Positions 50,919 to 59,411 of a DNA stretch of 64,000 nucleotides are shown here, piece by piece. Numbering within the stretch: the stretch's first letter is position 1; each line of letters starts with the position of its first letter. The translations under genes were made by a program, and so were the position numbers. The stretch comes from Candidatus Geocrenenecus dongiae (GTDB taxonomy: Archaea > Thermoproteota > Nitrososphaeria_A > Caldarchaeales > Wolframiiraptoraceae): NCBI GenBank assembly GCA_023267855.1, contig JALNLN010000007.1, positions 1 to 64,000 on the forward strand, written 5' to 3'. A model generated the notes under the pieces. That model saw only the letters and a list, made by a program, of their open reading frames with translations, made no database searches and was not told the origin of the DNA.

Positions 50919-52018
50919 GCTATCTTTAACTTCTCTCTAACTTCATCTCTACTCTTTTTACCGAGTAGGCTTTCTAGCATAAGTGATGTTAGAGAATCTA
51001 TTTCTTGTGCACGTTTTCTCCTCTCCTTATCTATAACAAGCTTCTGTATTTCTTCTAAGCTGATGGATGTTTCTGAAGGTTTCAGAGTTTTTTCCATGAA
51101 AGCGTATTTTAGACTTCTCTCCCCTAAAGGTGTTCTCACGATGACCATAGTTCCTTTTTCTTCTAAACCTATTGTTCCAACAGATATGTCTGCGCACTCA
51201 GCTGTAAAATCTGTACAACGTGCACATCCCTGCTTCATGTATCTTCGTATTTCTGGTAGTGGGATACCCTTCATCAACCCTTCCTGCATAACGATTCTAA
51301 GAACCTTATTCTTAATGTCCATTATCAACCTATTTAGTTCATATGGATTAATATCAAATCTATCCACAATCTCTTGTACTAGTTGTTGAGTATATGCTCC
51401 TTCGCAGAAAACCCCTATCATCAAGTATATTGAGTTTTTGTAAACTTTGAGTTTATTGTTATTAGATGTACGTATGGCTTTTACTGCTTGTGCTATACAT
51501 GGGGGGCCGACCACTGCTATCTTCTTTAATCCCTTCTTATATATTGCATCATTTAAAACCTCTAAGATGGGATGCCATAGATACTGGTATCCGCTCGTAG
51601 TTAGTATTTCTTCTTCTCTTGTAACTATCTTTGGTATTGGTTTGAATGTTTCCCTATCTATATCCCATGTAACTGCTCCATCTACTAGTTTTCTTCTTAT
51701 CGAAGCTATTAGGAGAGCATTCACAATACTGGTATCTGGAAGTCTTGAAGTTACTGTAACTGTATGTAGTATTTGTCCTTTCTCCCATTCTCTTAGTCTA
51801 GGACAACTATCTTCACAAGGTTTTTCACAAAAGAAGCATGTATCTACAACTATGTGTGATGATCCTATACGTTTCTCTCTAACTTCTAGTTCAGGATGAT
51901 CTCCATCTCTTGGAGATCTTAGAATATTCTTTGAACAAGTTGATATACATGCACCACATTCACAACATCTACCAACGTACCATACATCTTTCTTTAATCT
52001 ATAAACCATGTTCCTCAC
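50909..52018 (-). CDS. FrhB/FpoF-type flavoprotein (coenzyme F420 oxidoreductase beta-like)
   Basis: A 369-residue FrhB-family FAD/iron-sulfur protein. The N-terminus has Cys-rich motifs RCCECGACISTCSKN (residues 17-31) and CFFCEKPCEDSCP (61-73). The FrhB core has ITTSGYQYLW-like DKL variants, KIAVVGPPCIAQAVKAIR near 178, LMIGVFCEG near 209 and the GCARCTDFTAECADISVGTIG motif near 258-278, which carries iron-sulfur ligands. Homologues move electrons between F420H2 (or in some cases ferredoxin/thioredoxin) and a partner. Here it lies between hdrB and the GltS genes (overlaps of 20 and 10 bases), so it is the natural bridge between the Hdr module and glutamate synthase. Confidence 0.9.
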   Translation of the reverse strand: MRNMVYRLKKDVWYVGRCCECGACISTCSKNILRSPRDGDHPELEVREKRIGSSHIVVDTCFFCEKPCEDSCPRLREWEKGQILHTVTVTSRLPDTSIVNALLIASIRRKLVDGAVTWDIDRETFKPIPKIVTREEEILTTSGYQYLWHPILEVLNDAIYKKGLKKIAVVGPPCIAQAVKAIRTSNNNKLKVYKNSIYLMIGVFCEGAYTQQLVQEIVDRFDINPYELNRLIMDIKNKVLRIVMQEGLMKGIPLPEIRRYMKQGCARCTDFTAECADISVGTIGLEEKGTMVIVRTPLGERSLKYAFMEKTLKPSETSISLEEIQKLVIDKERRKRAQEIDSLTSLMLESLLGKKSRDEVREKLKIAWR

Positions 52019-52901
52019 CCCAAATAGTTTTCAAAGTTTCTAAGAATTTATCTATACCAGTCTTGTTGAGGTGTAGACCTACTTCTTCAGGTTTAAGCCC
52101 TATGGAGAGTCCGAGAAGCTGTGGATAAAGGATTACGGGTATATCGTATCTTTCTCCACTAATCCTAGAAGCTTCATTCTGCATAAAGTCGAATTGGAGT
52201 TGGCATGAAGGACATATAACTACAATACAATCAGCTTCAGAATCTTTAGCACTTTTCAATTTCGCACATGTTAATGACAGGCTTAAATCTCTATCTATAG
52301 CAAGTATTGGAGAACCACAGCACCATAGTTTTAACATCCAGTATATACTTTTAGCTTCAGTAACTTCTATCAATTCATCGAGGATTTTGGGATTCTCAGG
52401 ATTATCAGACTTTAATTTATTTGAGGGTCTCAAGATGTGGCAACCGTAATGTGCAGCAACTCTTAAACCTTTTAGAGAACGTTTTATCTTACCCCTAATA
52501 TTCTTAAGTCCAAGATCTTCGTAAAGAACATGTATGAGATGCTTAACTTCCACTTCTCCACTATATGTAAGACCATCTAACTTCTTCAATATCGTGTTGA
52601 CTTCTTCTTTAAAACTAGTATTGTTATGGAATGTTTCCTGAGCTTCTTTAAGAGATTCGTAACATCCTGGGCAGGTGACAAGTAAGTTTAGATTCTTATT
52701 CTCTGCTAATGCGAGTATTCTTGTACTCATTACTAGATTTGTTTTAGCGTCTACTGAACGTGTAATTACTGTACCACAGCATCCTGCATCTTCTAGATCT
52801 ACAAGTTCTACTCCAAGTTCTTTTAGTACATTTCGTACTGCTAGATCATATTGATTTAATCTTGAAGGTACCACACATCCCATATAGTATGCATACCTCA
52901 T
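51999..52901 (-). CDS. hdrB: HdrB-type subunit with two CCG domains
   Basis: A 300-residue heterodisulfide reductase B-like protein. The first CCG domain has Cys9, AGCCGTVITR at 39-48 and LVTCPGCYESL near 74-84. The second has HYGCHIL near 148, LWCCGSPILAID near 204 and VICPSCQLQFDF near 241-252. These Cys-rich motifs bind the noncubane [4Fe-4S] clusters that reduce disulfides in methanogen HdrB. A true heterodisulfide is not expected outside methanogens; a thiol or another acceptor may be used. It overlaps hdrC by 4 bases and frhB by 20 bases. Confidence 0.93.
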   Translation of the reverse strand: MRYAYYMGCVVPSRLNQYDLAVRNVLKELGVELVDLEDAGCCGTVITRSVDAKTNLVMSTRILALAENKNLNLLVTCPGCYESLKEAQETFHNNTSFKEEVNTILKKLDGLTYSGEVEVKHLIHVLYEDLGLKNIRGKIKRSLKGLRVAAHYGCHILRPSNKLKSDNPENPKILDELIEVTEAKSIYWMLKLWCCGSPILAIDRDLSLSLTCAKLKSAKDSEADCIVVICPSCQLQFDFMQNEASRISGERYDIPVILYPQLLGLSIGLKPEEVGLHLNKTGIDKFLETLKTIWGEEHGL

Positions 52902-53422
52902 TTCACAGTACCTCCAATAATCTTTAAGAATCCTACTTCTTCCAGCATCTTCCTAATCTTCTCAGCATCTACTGGAGGTGCTTTCGGAAGCCCGAGTTTC
53001 TCCCTCTCTTTTTCTCGTCCAGCACTGATTTTAATAATTCTACCATCTTTAACTATATTCATACAGATCTCTACCAACTCTCTCGGTACATATCCAAGTT
53101 TTGATGCAGTATTTCTTAAAGTGAAGAGTATGTTCGCTGGATCAACTTCCTGAGGGCATCTCTCAGAACATGTGAAACAAGTTGTACACAACCATATTTC
53201 TCTAGAACTTATCAATTGTTCTACTAAACCTAGATTGACCATCTTGACTATTCTGTGAGGTTTGATTATGTATCCTAGAGGGCATCCAGAGGTACATATT
53301 CCACACTGAACGCATTTAGATGGATCACCGCTCACTATATTGTTTAGAATTTCAGATCTCAGAGCCGGATCCATTTTAATATTTTTTAGAGAGATTGTTT
53401 GTACACTCATTTCTACATACAC
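52898..53422 (-). CDS. hdrC: HdrC-type iron-sulfur subunit
   Basis: A 174-residue ferredoxin-like subunit. Two [4Fe-4S] motifs are present: CVQCGICTSGCP (Cys37, 40, 43, 47) and CTTCFTCSERCPQEVD (Cys79, 82, 85, 89). The helical remainder ends KLGLPKAPPVDAEKIRKMLEEVG, as HdrC proteins do. It passes electrons from HdrA to HdrB. It overlaps hdrA by 10 bases and hdrB by 4 bases. The lack of membrane helices sets it apart from QmoC and HdrE. Confidence 0.93.
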   Translation of the reverse strand: MYVEMSVQTISLKNIKMDPALRSEILNNIVSGDPSKCVQCGICTSGCPLGYIIKPHRIVKMVNLGLVEQLISSREIWLCTTCFTCSERCPQEVDPANILFTLRNTASKLGYVPRELVEICMNIVKDGRIIKISAGREKEREKLGLPKAPPVDAEKIRKMLEEVGFLKIIGGTVK

Positions 53423-56400
53423 CTCCTCAAGGGGTTGTAACCAACCTCTTCAATCTTATGTGTAAATTCCTTGATGATCTTACTTAACCTAAATCCTTCA
53501 CCTGCTGAAGCCCATTCTATCCTAACCCTTTCCGGATTCAAGCCTAATGCACCAATTAATTCTCTGAGTCTAGTTACTCTATCTTCTGCTCTAAGATTTC
53601 CTGAAAGATAGTGGCAGTCTCCTGGATGACATCCAACAATAAGTATACCATCAGCACCTAGAAGTAGAGCGTATAGTATGTAGAGGGGGTCAACTCTAGC
53701 ACTACACATTACTCTAATTATCTCTACTGTTGGGGGATACTCGTAGCGGCTTATCCCAGCCATGTCTGCAGCAGCGTAACCACACCAATTACAGAAGAAA
53801 GCTATTATCTTCGGCCTATCTTTAGGAGATGGTTTTCTGAAAGCTGCTTCTATCATAGCTAGTAATTGGTCATTTCTAAATTGGTGTACTGTTATTGCTT
53901 TCGAGGGGCACTCAACGGCACATGAGCCACATCCTTTGCATAGAAATGGATTAATCTTCGCTACCAAGATATTCTCAGGTCTAGTTTCTAGCTGGATAGC
54001 TTTGAATTCACATACATTTAAGCATCTTCCACAACCTGTACAGGTTAGTGGGTTGACTTCAGCGACGATAGGTTCTGTAACAATCTTACCATGCATGAGT
54101 AATGTTAATGCACGTGAAGCTGAAGCTAATCCTTGAAATATATTCTCCTCTAATCTTTGAGGACCGTAAGCCAGTCCACATAGATAAATCCCATTAACTG
54201 AGAAATCTACAGGTCTAAGTTTTGGATGAGCTTCTATAAAGAATCCATAACTATTTAGTGGAACTTTCAATCTAGAAGAAATTTCATGGTTTTCTAATGA
54301 AGGTAGGATAGGTGTAGCCAAGACTATTGTATTGACAGGTATTTCAAACACAACGTTTAGTGTGGTATCATAGGTGTTTAAGAAAAGCTCGCCATCTTTA
54401 CTGTAGACTTCTGGCGGTCTACTTAAAGAATATCTTAGAAAGTGTATTCCTGATTTACGTGCTTCCCGATAAATCTTCTCCCCATTAACTGGTAGCCTCA
54501 TATCTCTGTATAGAACATAGACATTGGACTCTGGATTCTTACGTTTAAAGTTAAGTGCTTCTAAGAGTACTTCTTCGCAACATATAGCAGAACAGTACAT
54601 ACGTCCCTCTATCTCTCTAGCACCAGTACATAAGATGAAAGCTATGTTCCCACCACCAGCACCATTAAGCTTCTTCCTGAATTCTGTTAAAGTGTAGATT
54701 CTATTATCTTCTCCATAACCATAAATTCTCAGTGGTTTAAATTCTCCTCCACCTGAAGCTACAATTATTGTTCCAACATTAATCTCTTTGATTAAACCAT
54801 TCTTACTTAGTTTAATGTTGAAAGCCCCGGCAGATCCTTTAACATCTTCTACCTTTGTTGATAAATGTATTTCCACGTTATCATGTTGTTTAAGAGATTT
54901 GATAATGTTTAGAACCCACTCTGCAACTCTACCGTCATGTTTATAGAATTCGAGATCACTTCCAAGATTTTCCCCCCGCTCAACAACATACACTTTAAAA
55001 CCATTATCAGCTATAGTTTTAGCGGCCACTAACCCACTGACTGTCCCACCAATTATAAGTGTAGATGGAGTAACAGGTGTTTCTGCTCTCTCTAATGGTT
55101 CAAGAAGTCTAGCTTTCGCAATAGCCATTTCAATAAGTTCTCTTGCTTTCTCGGTTGCTTCGTGAGGATATTTTCTATGAACCCAAGAAACATGTTCTCT
55201 AATATTCACCATCTCGAATAGGTATGGGTTCAGGCCTGCCTCCTCACAAACATCTCTAAACAATTTTTCATGAGTACTTGGAGTACATGAAGCTACTACA
55301 ACCCTATTTATTCTATACTTCTTGATAGCTTCCTTAATACGTTCTGTCCCATCCTTAGAACATGCAAACATTAAATCTTCACAGTAAACAACGTCTGGAA
55401 TTCTTGAAACATCTTCCACCACCTTCTTAACATCTACAACAGCAGCTATATTCAATCCACAGTGACATACGAATACCCCTATTCTAGGTTCTTGAACAAC
55501 CTCACCAACCCATATACTACTCCTAGCTTCACTTTTCTGTACCGGCATTTCTACATATTTCTTTAAACTTAAGATTCTCTCTGCTGCTTTAACGGAAGCT
55601 GCCAGAGCTTGCATTACACTATGAGAGATGTCTTTAGGGTTTTGGCACGCTCCACAAACATACACTCCAGGAACATTAGTATCAATAGATGTAATATCTG
55701 TAGATTTGAAGAATCCATGATCATCTAACTCTAAACCAATTATCTTAGCAAGTTTTAGAGAGTCTTCTCGTGGGACTACTGCTGGGCAAAGTACAACTAG
55801 ATCAACTTCTACTGTTTTTACTTCTTCAGAAGATAAGTCAACGTATCTTATAATCAACTTATTCGTCTTCTCATCCCACATAACTTCGCTTGGTAAACTC
55901 TTAACATATTTGATGCCGAATTCCTCAACAGCTCTTCTTATAAGTTCTTCATGACCTTTACCAACAGCATTCAAATCATTATAGAACACTATCACATCTA
56001 TTCTTGGATCATGTTCTTTTGTAACTATAGCTTGTTTCGTAGCATACATACAACATATCTGTGAACAGTAATCTTTCAGCTTCTTATTTCTCGACCCCAC
56101 ACACTGAATTATTGCAATTTTTTCAGGGCTCTTCTTGTCTGAAGGCCTAATGATTTCTCCTCCTGTAGGTCCAGCAGCATTCATGAGACGCTCATACTGT
56201 ATTGATGTTAAGACGTTTGGAAATCTACCGTAGCCATACTGTGGAAGAATAGTTGGATCTAGGAGGGAGAATCCTGTGGCCACGATTATAGAGTATACAT
56301 CCAGATCAACTTCTTCTATTTTTTGTTCAAAATTGATGGCGCCTGAGGGGCAGATTTTTTCACATACTCTACATACACCTTTCGTAAAGTATAGGCAGTG

Positions 56401-56856
56401 TTCTTGATCTATAACTGCGATCTTTGGAACAGCTTGGGGGAAAGGTATGTAGATTGCTTTTCTAAAACCTATGCTTTCTTCAAATTCGCTTGGAACCTTA
56501 ACAGGACACTTCTCCTCACATCTACGACATCCCGTACATTTTACTTCATCTACATATCTTGGCTTCCTAATGATCTTCACATTAAATCTCGATCCATCTT
56601 GAGAACGCTGTACTTCTTTTACCTCCGAATATGTGAATAGATTTATATTAGGATGTCTGGAAACTTCAACCATTTTTGGTCCAAGAATACATATGGAACA
56701 ATCGAGCGTAGGGAAAGTTTTATCAAGCTTAGCCATGTAACCTCCTATCGAAGGTTCTTTCTCAACTAGATACACTTTAAATCCTTTATCTGCAAGTTCT
56801 AAAGATGCTGTGATACCAGCTACACCACCGCCAATTACGAGAACATCACCTTCCAA
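53413..56856 (-). CDS. hdrA: HdrA double-flavin fusion with MvhD-type C-terminus
   Basis: A 1147-residue flavoprotein, roughly twice a normal HdrA. Residues 1-435 form an HdrA/QmoA-like FAD module: VLVIGGGVAGITASLELA, LDKTFPTLDCSICILGPKM, [4Fe-4S] motifs CTGCRRCEEKCPVKVP (107-122) and CRVCEKICPSG (162-172). From 458 follows the HdrA N-terminal domain (VFVCHCGLNI, SCTPSTHEKLF, NIREHVSWVH), then a second FAD fold from about 599 (IIGGTVSGLVAAKTIA, with GGTVSG in place of GGGVAG). Two [4Fe-4S] motifs (CTGCGRCLNVCE, CKGCGSCAVECP) are near 950-1010, and an MvhD/FlpD domain (FFCNWCGYAAADMAG) ends the chain. QmoA and QmoB fused would have this order. It starts with TTG behind GGAGGTGA and opens the operon. 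Confidence 0.92.
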   Translation of the reverse strand: MEGDVLVIGGGVAGITASLELADKGFKVYLVEKEPSIGGYMAKLDKTFPTLDCSICILGPKMVEVSRHPNINLFTYSEVKEVQRSQDGSRFNVKIIRKPRYVDEVKCTGCRRCEEKCPVKVPSEFEESIGFRKAIYIPFPQAVPKIAVIDQEHCLYFTKGVCRVCEKICPSGAINFEQKIEEVDLDVYSIIVATGFSLLDPTILPQYGYGRFPNVLTSIQYERLMNAAGPTGGEIIRPSDKKSPEKIAIIQCVGSRNKKLKDYCSQICCMYATKQAIVTKEHDPRIDVIVFYNDLNAVGKGHEELIRRAVEEFGIKYVKSLPSEVMWDEKTNKLIIRYVDLSSEEVKTVEVDLVVLCPAVVPREDSLKLAKIIGLELDDHGFFKSTDITSIDTNVPGVYVCGACQNPKDISHSVMQALAASVKAAERILSLKKYVEMPVQKSEARSSIWVGEVVQEPRIGVFVCHCGLNIAAVVDVKKVVEDVSRIPDVVYCEDLMFACSKDGTERIKEAIKKYRINRVVVASCTPSTHEKLFRDVCEEAGLNPYLFEMVNIREHVSWVHRKYPHEATEKARELIEMAIAKARLLEPLERAETPVTPSTLIIGGTVSGLVAAKTIADNGFKVYVVERGENLGSDLEFYKHDGRVAEWVLNIIKSLKQHDNVEIHLSTKVEDVKGSAGAFNIKLSKNGLIKEINVGTIIVASGGGEFKPLRIYGYGEDNRIYTLTEFRKKLNGAGGGNIAFILCTGAREIEGRMYCSAICCEEVLLEALNFKRKNPESNVYVLYRDMRLPVNGEKIYREARKSGIHFLRYSLSRPPEVYSKDGELFLNTYDTTLNVVFEIPVNTIVLATPILPSLENHEISSRLKVPLNSYGFFIEAHPKLRPVDFSVNGIYLCGLAYGPQRLEENIFQGLASASRALTLLMHGKIVTEPIVAEVNPLTCTGCGRCLNVCEFKAIQLETRPENILVAKINPFLCKGCGSCAVECPSKAITVHQFRNDQLLAMIEAAFRKPSPKDRPKIIAFFCNWCGYAAADMAGISRYEYPPTVEIIRVMCSARVDPLYILYALLLGADGILIVGCHPGDCHYLSGNLRAEDRVTRLRELIGALGLNPERVRIEWASAGEGFRLSKIIKEFTHKIEEVGYNPLRRCM

Positions 56857-56865
56857 AAACTAAAC

Positions 56866-56873
56866 TCACCTCC
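56866..56873 (-). promoter_or_regulatory. Strong ribosome binding site for the hdrA operon
   Basis: GGAGGTGA on the minus strand lies nine bases before the TTG at 56856 and supports this uncommon start. The 270 bases between here and the RPA gene (57128) must hold the operon's promoter; they are AT-rich and I do not see one clear box. Confidence 0.65.
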
Positions 56874-57128
56874 ATGAACACTAAACCAAATACTCGAAAT
56901 TAGTGCATTATGAACAACATCAATCATAGAATTCATTTCACAATAGACTATAAGATACTCAAAATTAGGCACAAAATAATAAATTCTCAAAGTGGTATTT
57001 AACTGAAACTTCTAATTATGAAGACACTTAACTTATTTAGTAGGTGTAAGAAAGTGTTTATCGGTAGTGTGTCATTAGTTAAGCAGTATTGTCCATTATT
57101 GATATTGTAGAGTTTTCATATGACGCAG

Positions 57129-58562
57129 TTATATTACTTCCTCTATCTTTGAGTATGATTCTACATGTATTTCTGGTTCATTGAATGGGTTTAGTTTAAT
57201 TGTTATCCATTTAAGTCTAATGCGTTTTCCTTCAGGTATCTGAGCTATCTCCGATGCTTTCATTCTCCACGCTATTCCTTGAATTGCTACGTCTCCATCT
57301 CTAATCCAGAATAGTATCTTTTCCCTTAATCCATACCTTGTCTCAATTGTTAGTAAATTGGTTTTTGTGTACAGTATGCCTTCAGTTATAATGTTTCCTG
57401 TGAATGGTTCTCTCTCTTTAACGATTTCTTCCAGACTTATAGTTCTATTTGGTACAGGTATCTCCATAGGGGTTTGATCAGCTTTCTTCAAATTCTCTAC
57501 TCTACATTTTATCACTCTTCCCTCGTATAATTCCTCTTTATTTATACCAGAAAGTTCTATGTAATCTCCTTCCTTGAGATCTATTTTCGGGGAGCCTAGA
57601 GATAGTATGTGGATTATCTTTTCACCATCTGTTACTGTTATATAGGTGTATGTTTGCATAGGCTGGATATCAACCACTCTCAACAATATCTTCGTCTTTC
57701 TTCTATCTTCAACAATCTTTAATAATTCTTCTTTAAGTTCTCTGAAAATTATTGTGCTTTGAGATGTTAGATTTAAACGGTCTCCATCAAATCTTACATC
57801 TGTTATGTATATTTCTTCGCCAATCTTTACATCTTTAATTAACTGGGTTTTTTCACCCCACGCAGTCATCTCAATTTCTTTCTGACCATCTGATACGAGT
57901 AGATCCACCACCAATACTTCTCCACGTTTAGTAGTTACTGTCCTCTCTCCGATGATAGAGATAACCAGCATTTTAATATCGTATATTCCTTCACCTCTTT
58001 CTAAAACTTCTCCAATTGTTTTATAGAATTGGCGGAAATCTGGTAAAGATGGATCTTTCAAAATCTTCTTGACAATACTCGTCTTTTTTAAATGTATCTC
58101 AATTGCTCCTGTTTCTAGTTTTTCTTTAGTGTAGCCGTTTACTATTGCTATGTGGTCTCCCATCTTTACAGATAAGTTTTCAACTTCCTCTATCTTATCT
58201 TCCCACACATATACCTCTGCTGTACCAGTATTATCTCCAATCTTCAATTTAAGTAATCTATAATCTCTACCTACAATAGGTCCTATTACCGCATATACAA
58301 CCCCCTTCACTGAAATATTGCTTAAACCTGGAACAAGGTCTCCTATCTTAGTGTAAGAAAATTCTTCGAGAACTTCCTCTGGCACCTTTTCTCTTATATC
58401 GAATACTCCTAGTTCTTCTGCGACTAGTAGTATTGCTCCAATCTTGTTTAGATAGGGGTTTTCCTTCAACTTGATTTCTACTAATTCTTCGATATCTCTG
58501 CTAGATATTCCTGGAACAGCTTTCAGTATTTTCGACATCAGTCTACTGTATTCTTCACTCAT
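57129..58562 (-). CDS. Multi-OB-fold single-stranded DNA-binding protein (RPA-like)
   Basis: A 477-residue replication protein A type protein with about four OB-folds. The first begins KIGDLVPGLSNISVKGVVYAVIG near 72, with LLKLKIGDNTGTAEVYVWEDK; the second near 195 (IKMLVISIIGERTVTTKRGEVLVVDLLVSDG, read in parts); others begin near 290 and 385. The N-terminal 60 residues are helical. I see no C-terminal zinc finger, which some euryarchaeal RPA41 proteins have. It probably protects single-stranded DNA in replication and repair. It is separate from the flanking operons. Confidence 0.88.
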   Translation of the reverse strand: MSEEYSRLMSKILKAVPGISSRDIEELVEIKLKENPYLNKIGAILLVAEELGVFDIREKVPEEVLEEFSYTKIGDLVPGLSNISVKGVVYAVIGPIVGRDYRLLKLKIGDNTGTAEVYVWEDKIEEVENLSVKMGDHIAIVNGYTKEKLETGAIEIHLKKTSIVKKILKDPSLPDFRQFYKTIGEVLERGEGIYDIKMLVISIIGERTVTTKRGEVLVVDLLVSDGQKEIEMTAWGEKTQLIKDVKIGEEIYITDVRFDGDRLNLTSQSTIIFRELKEELLKIVEDRRKTKILLRVVDIQPMQTYTYITVTDGEKIIHILSLGSPKIDLKEGDYIELSGINKEELYEGRVIKCRVENLKKADQTPMEIPVPNRTISLEEIVKEREPFTGNIITEGILYTKTNLLTIETRYGLREKILFWIRDGDVAIQGIAWRMKASEIAQIPEGKRIRLKWITIKLNPFNEPEIHVESYSKIEEVI

Positions 58563-58642
58563 CTTATCTATAGATATCTTAGTAGTGGTGGTTAAAGAAC
58601 ATGCTCCTACCCATACCAGATTAATCTTTTCTAGTTCTCATC

Positions 58643-59221
58643 TTACTGCCCACTATTCTTCATGCTCCATTCTCTTTCCACGTAGTTGTTCTTTCTATTT
58701 ACGTATCTCCCTAAGATGAATAAGAGTGTAGATAACCTGTTTATGTATGCTAAGATATTCGGTTCGACATCGTACTTCTTTGATAGAGAGACTATTCTTC
58801 TCTCAACTCTCCTAGCAACAGCTCTAGCATAGAAGATGAATGTGGCCACAGGCACACCTGTTAAGAATATGAACTTCTTTAATGGTGGAAGACGTGGCTC
58901 ATATCTAGCTATAACATCTTCGAGATATTTTAATGATTTAAGAACTTCCTCACTGTTTTTCAGATCATGTCTTCCCAGTGAAGCTATATGGTACCCTATG
59001 ATAAATAAGTGTTCTTGTATAGACATCAGGATTTCTGAGATATCTTTATCTTCAATATTTAGATGTGAAATTACAATTCCTATGAGTGAGGAGAGTTCAT
59101 CTATCTGTCCAAGCACTTCCAGTCTTTCATCATCTTTTGAAACTTTCTCACCTGTAAGTAGGAACGTTTCTCCAGAGTCTCCTAAACCATGTCTCCCCAT
59201 AGCCATATCCAGCCCCCACAT
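58643..59221 (-). CDS. PduO-type cobalamin adenosyltransferase-like protein
   Basis: A 192-residue helical-bundle protein of the ATP:cob(I)alamin adenosyltransferase (PduO/MMAB) family: GLGDSGETFLLTGEKVSKDD near the N-terminus, LGQIDELSSLIGIVISH near 37, ARAVARRVERRIVSL near 129-143 and YINRLSTLLFILGRYVN near 159-175. Three positions differ from the usual motifs: the N-terminal TRTGD is reduced to HGLGDSG, FVLPGG reads FIFLTG, and NRLSD reads NRLST. The family arginines in RRVER are kept. Activity is likely but not sure. Length is normal. Confidence 0.82.
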   Translation of the reverse strand: MWGLDMAMGRHGLGDSGETFLLTGEKVSKDDERLEVLGQIDELSSLIGIVISHLNIEDKDISEILMSIQEHLFIIGYHIASLGRHDLKNSEEVLKSLKYLEDVIARYEPRLPPLKKFIFLTGVPVATFIFYARAVARRVERRIVSLSKKYDVEPNILAYINRLSTLLFILGRYVNRKNNYVEREWSMKNSGQ

Positions 59222-59411
59222 ACACTTCCTCTAGATTTCAATCTTACCATCAAGCACTCTATTAATAAGGCTTCATTAGATCGTTTAAGAAATTTCTACC
59301 AATTCAAGATACGTTAACAGTTTCAATCTCAGGAAAGAATTTTCAATTCTCAGAAAGATAAATAGTTTAATAAGTGTATGTAGAGCTATTGCATGTATGT
59401 TAATTACGATT

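Noticed and set aside
53413-56856. Frameshift or assembly fusion of two hdrA genes
   Set aside because: The joint near residue 435-458 is a smooth linker in one frame with both halves intact, so I treat the fusion as real, though only coverage data can exclude an assembly error.
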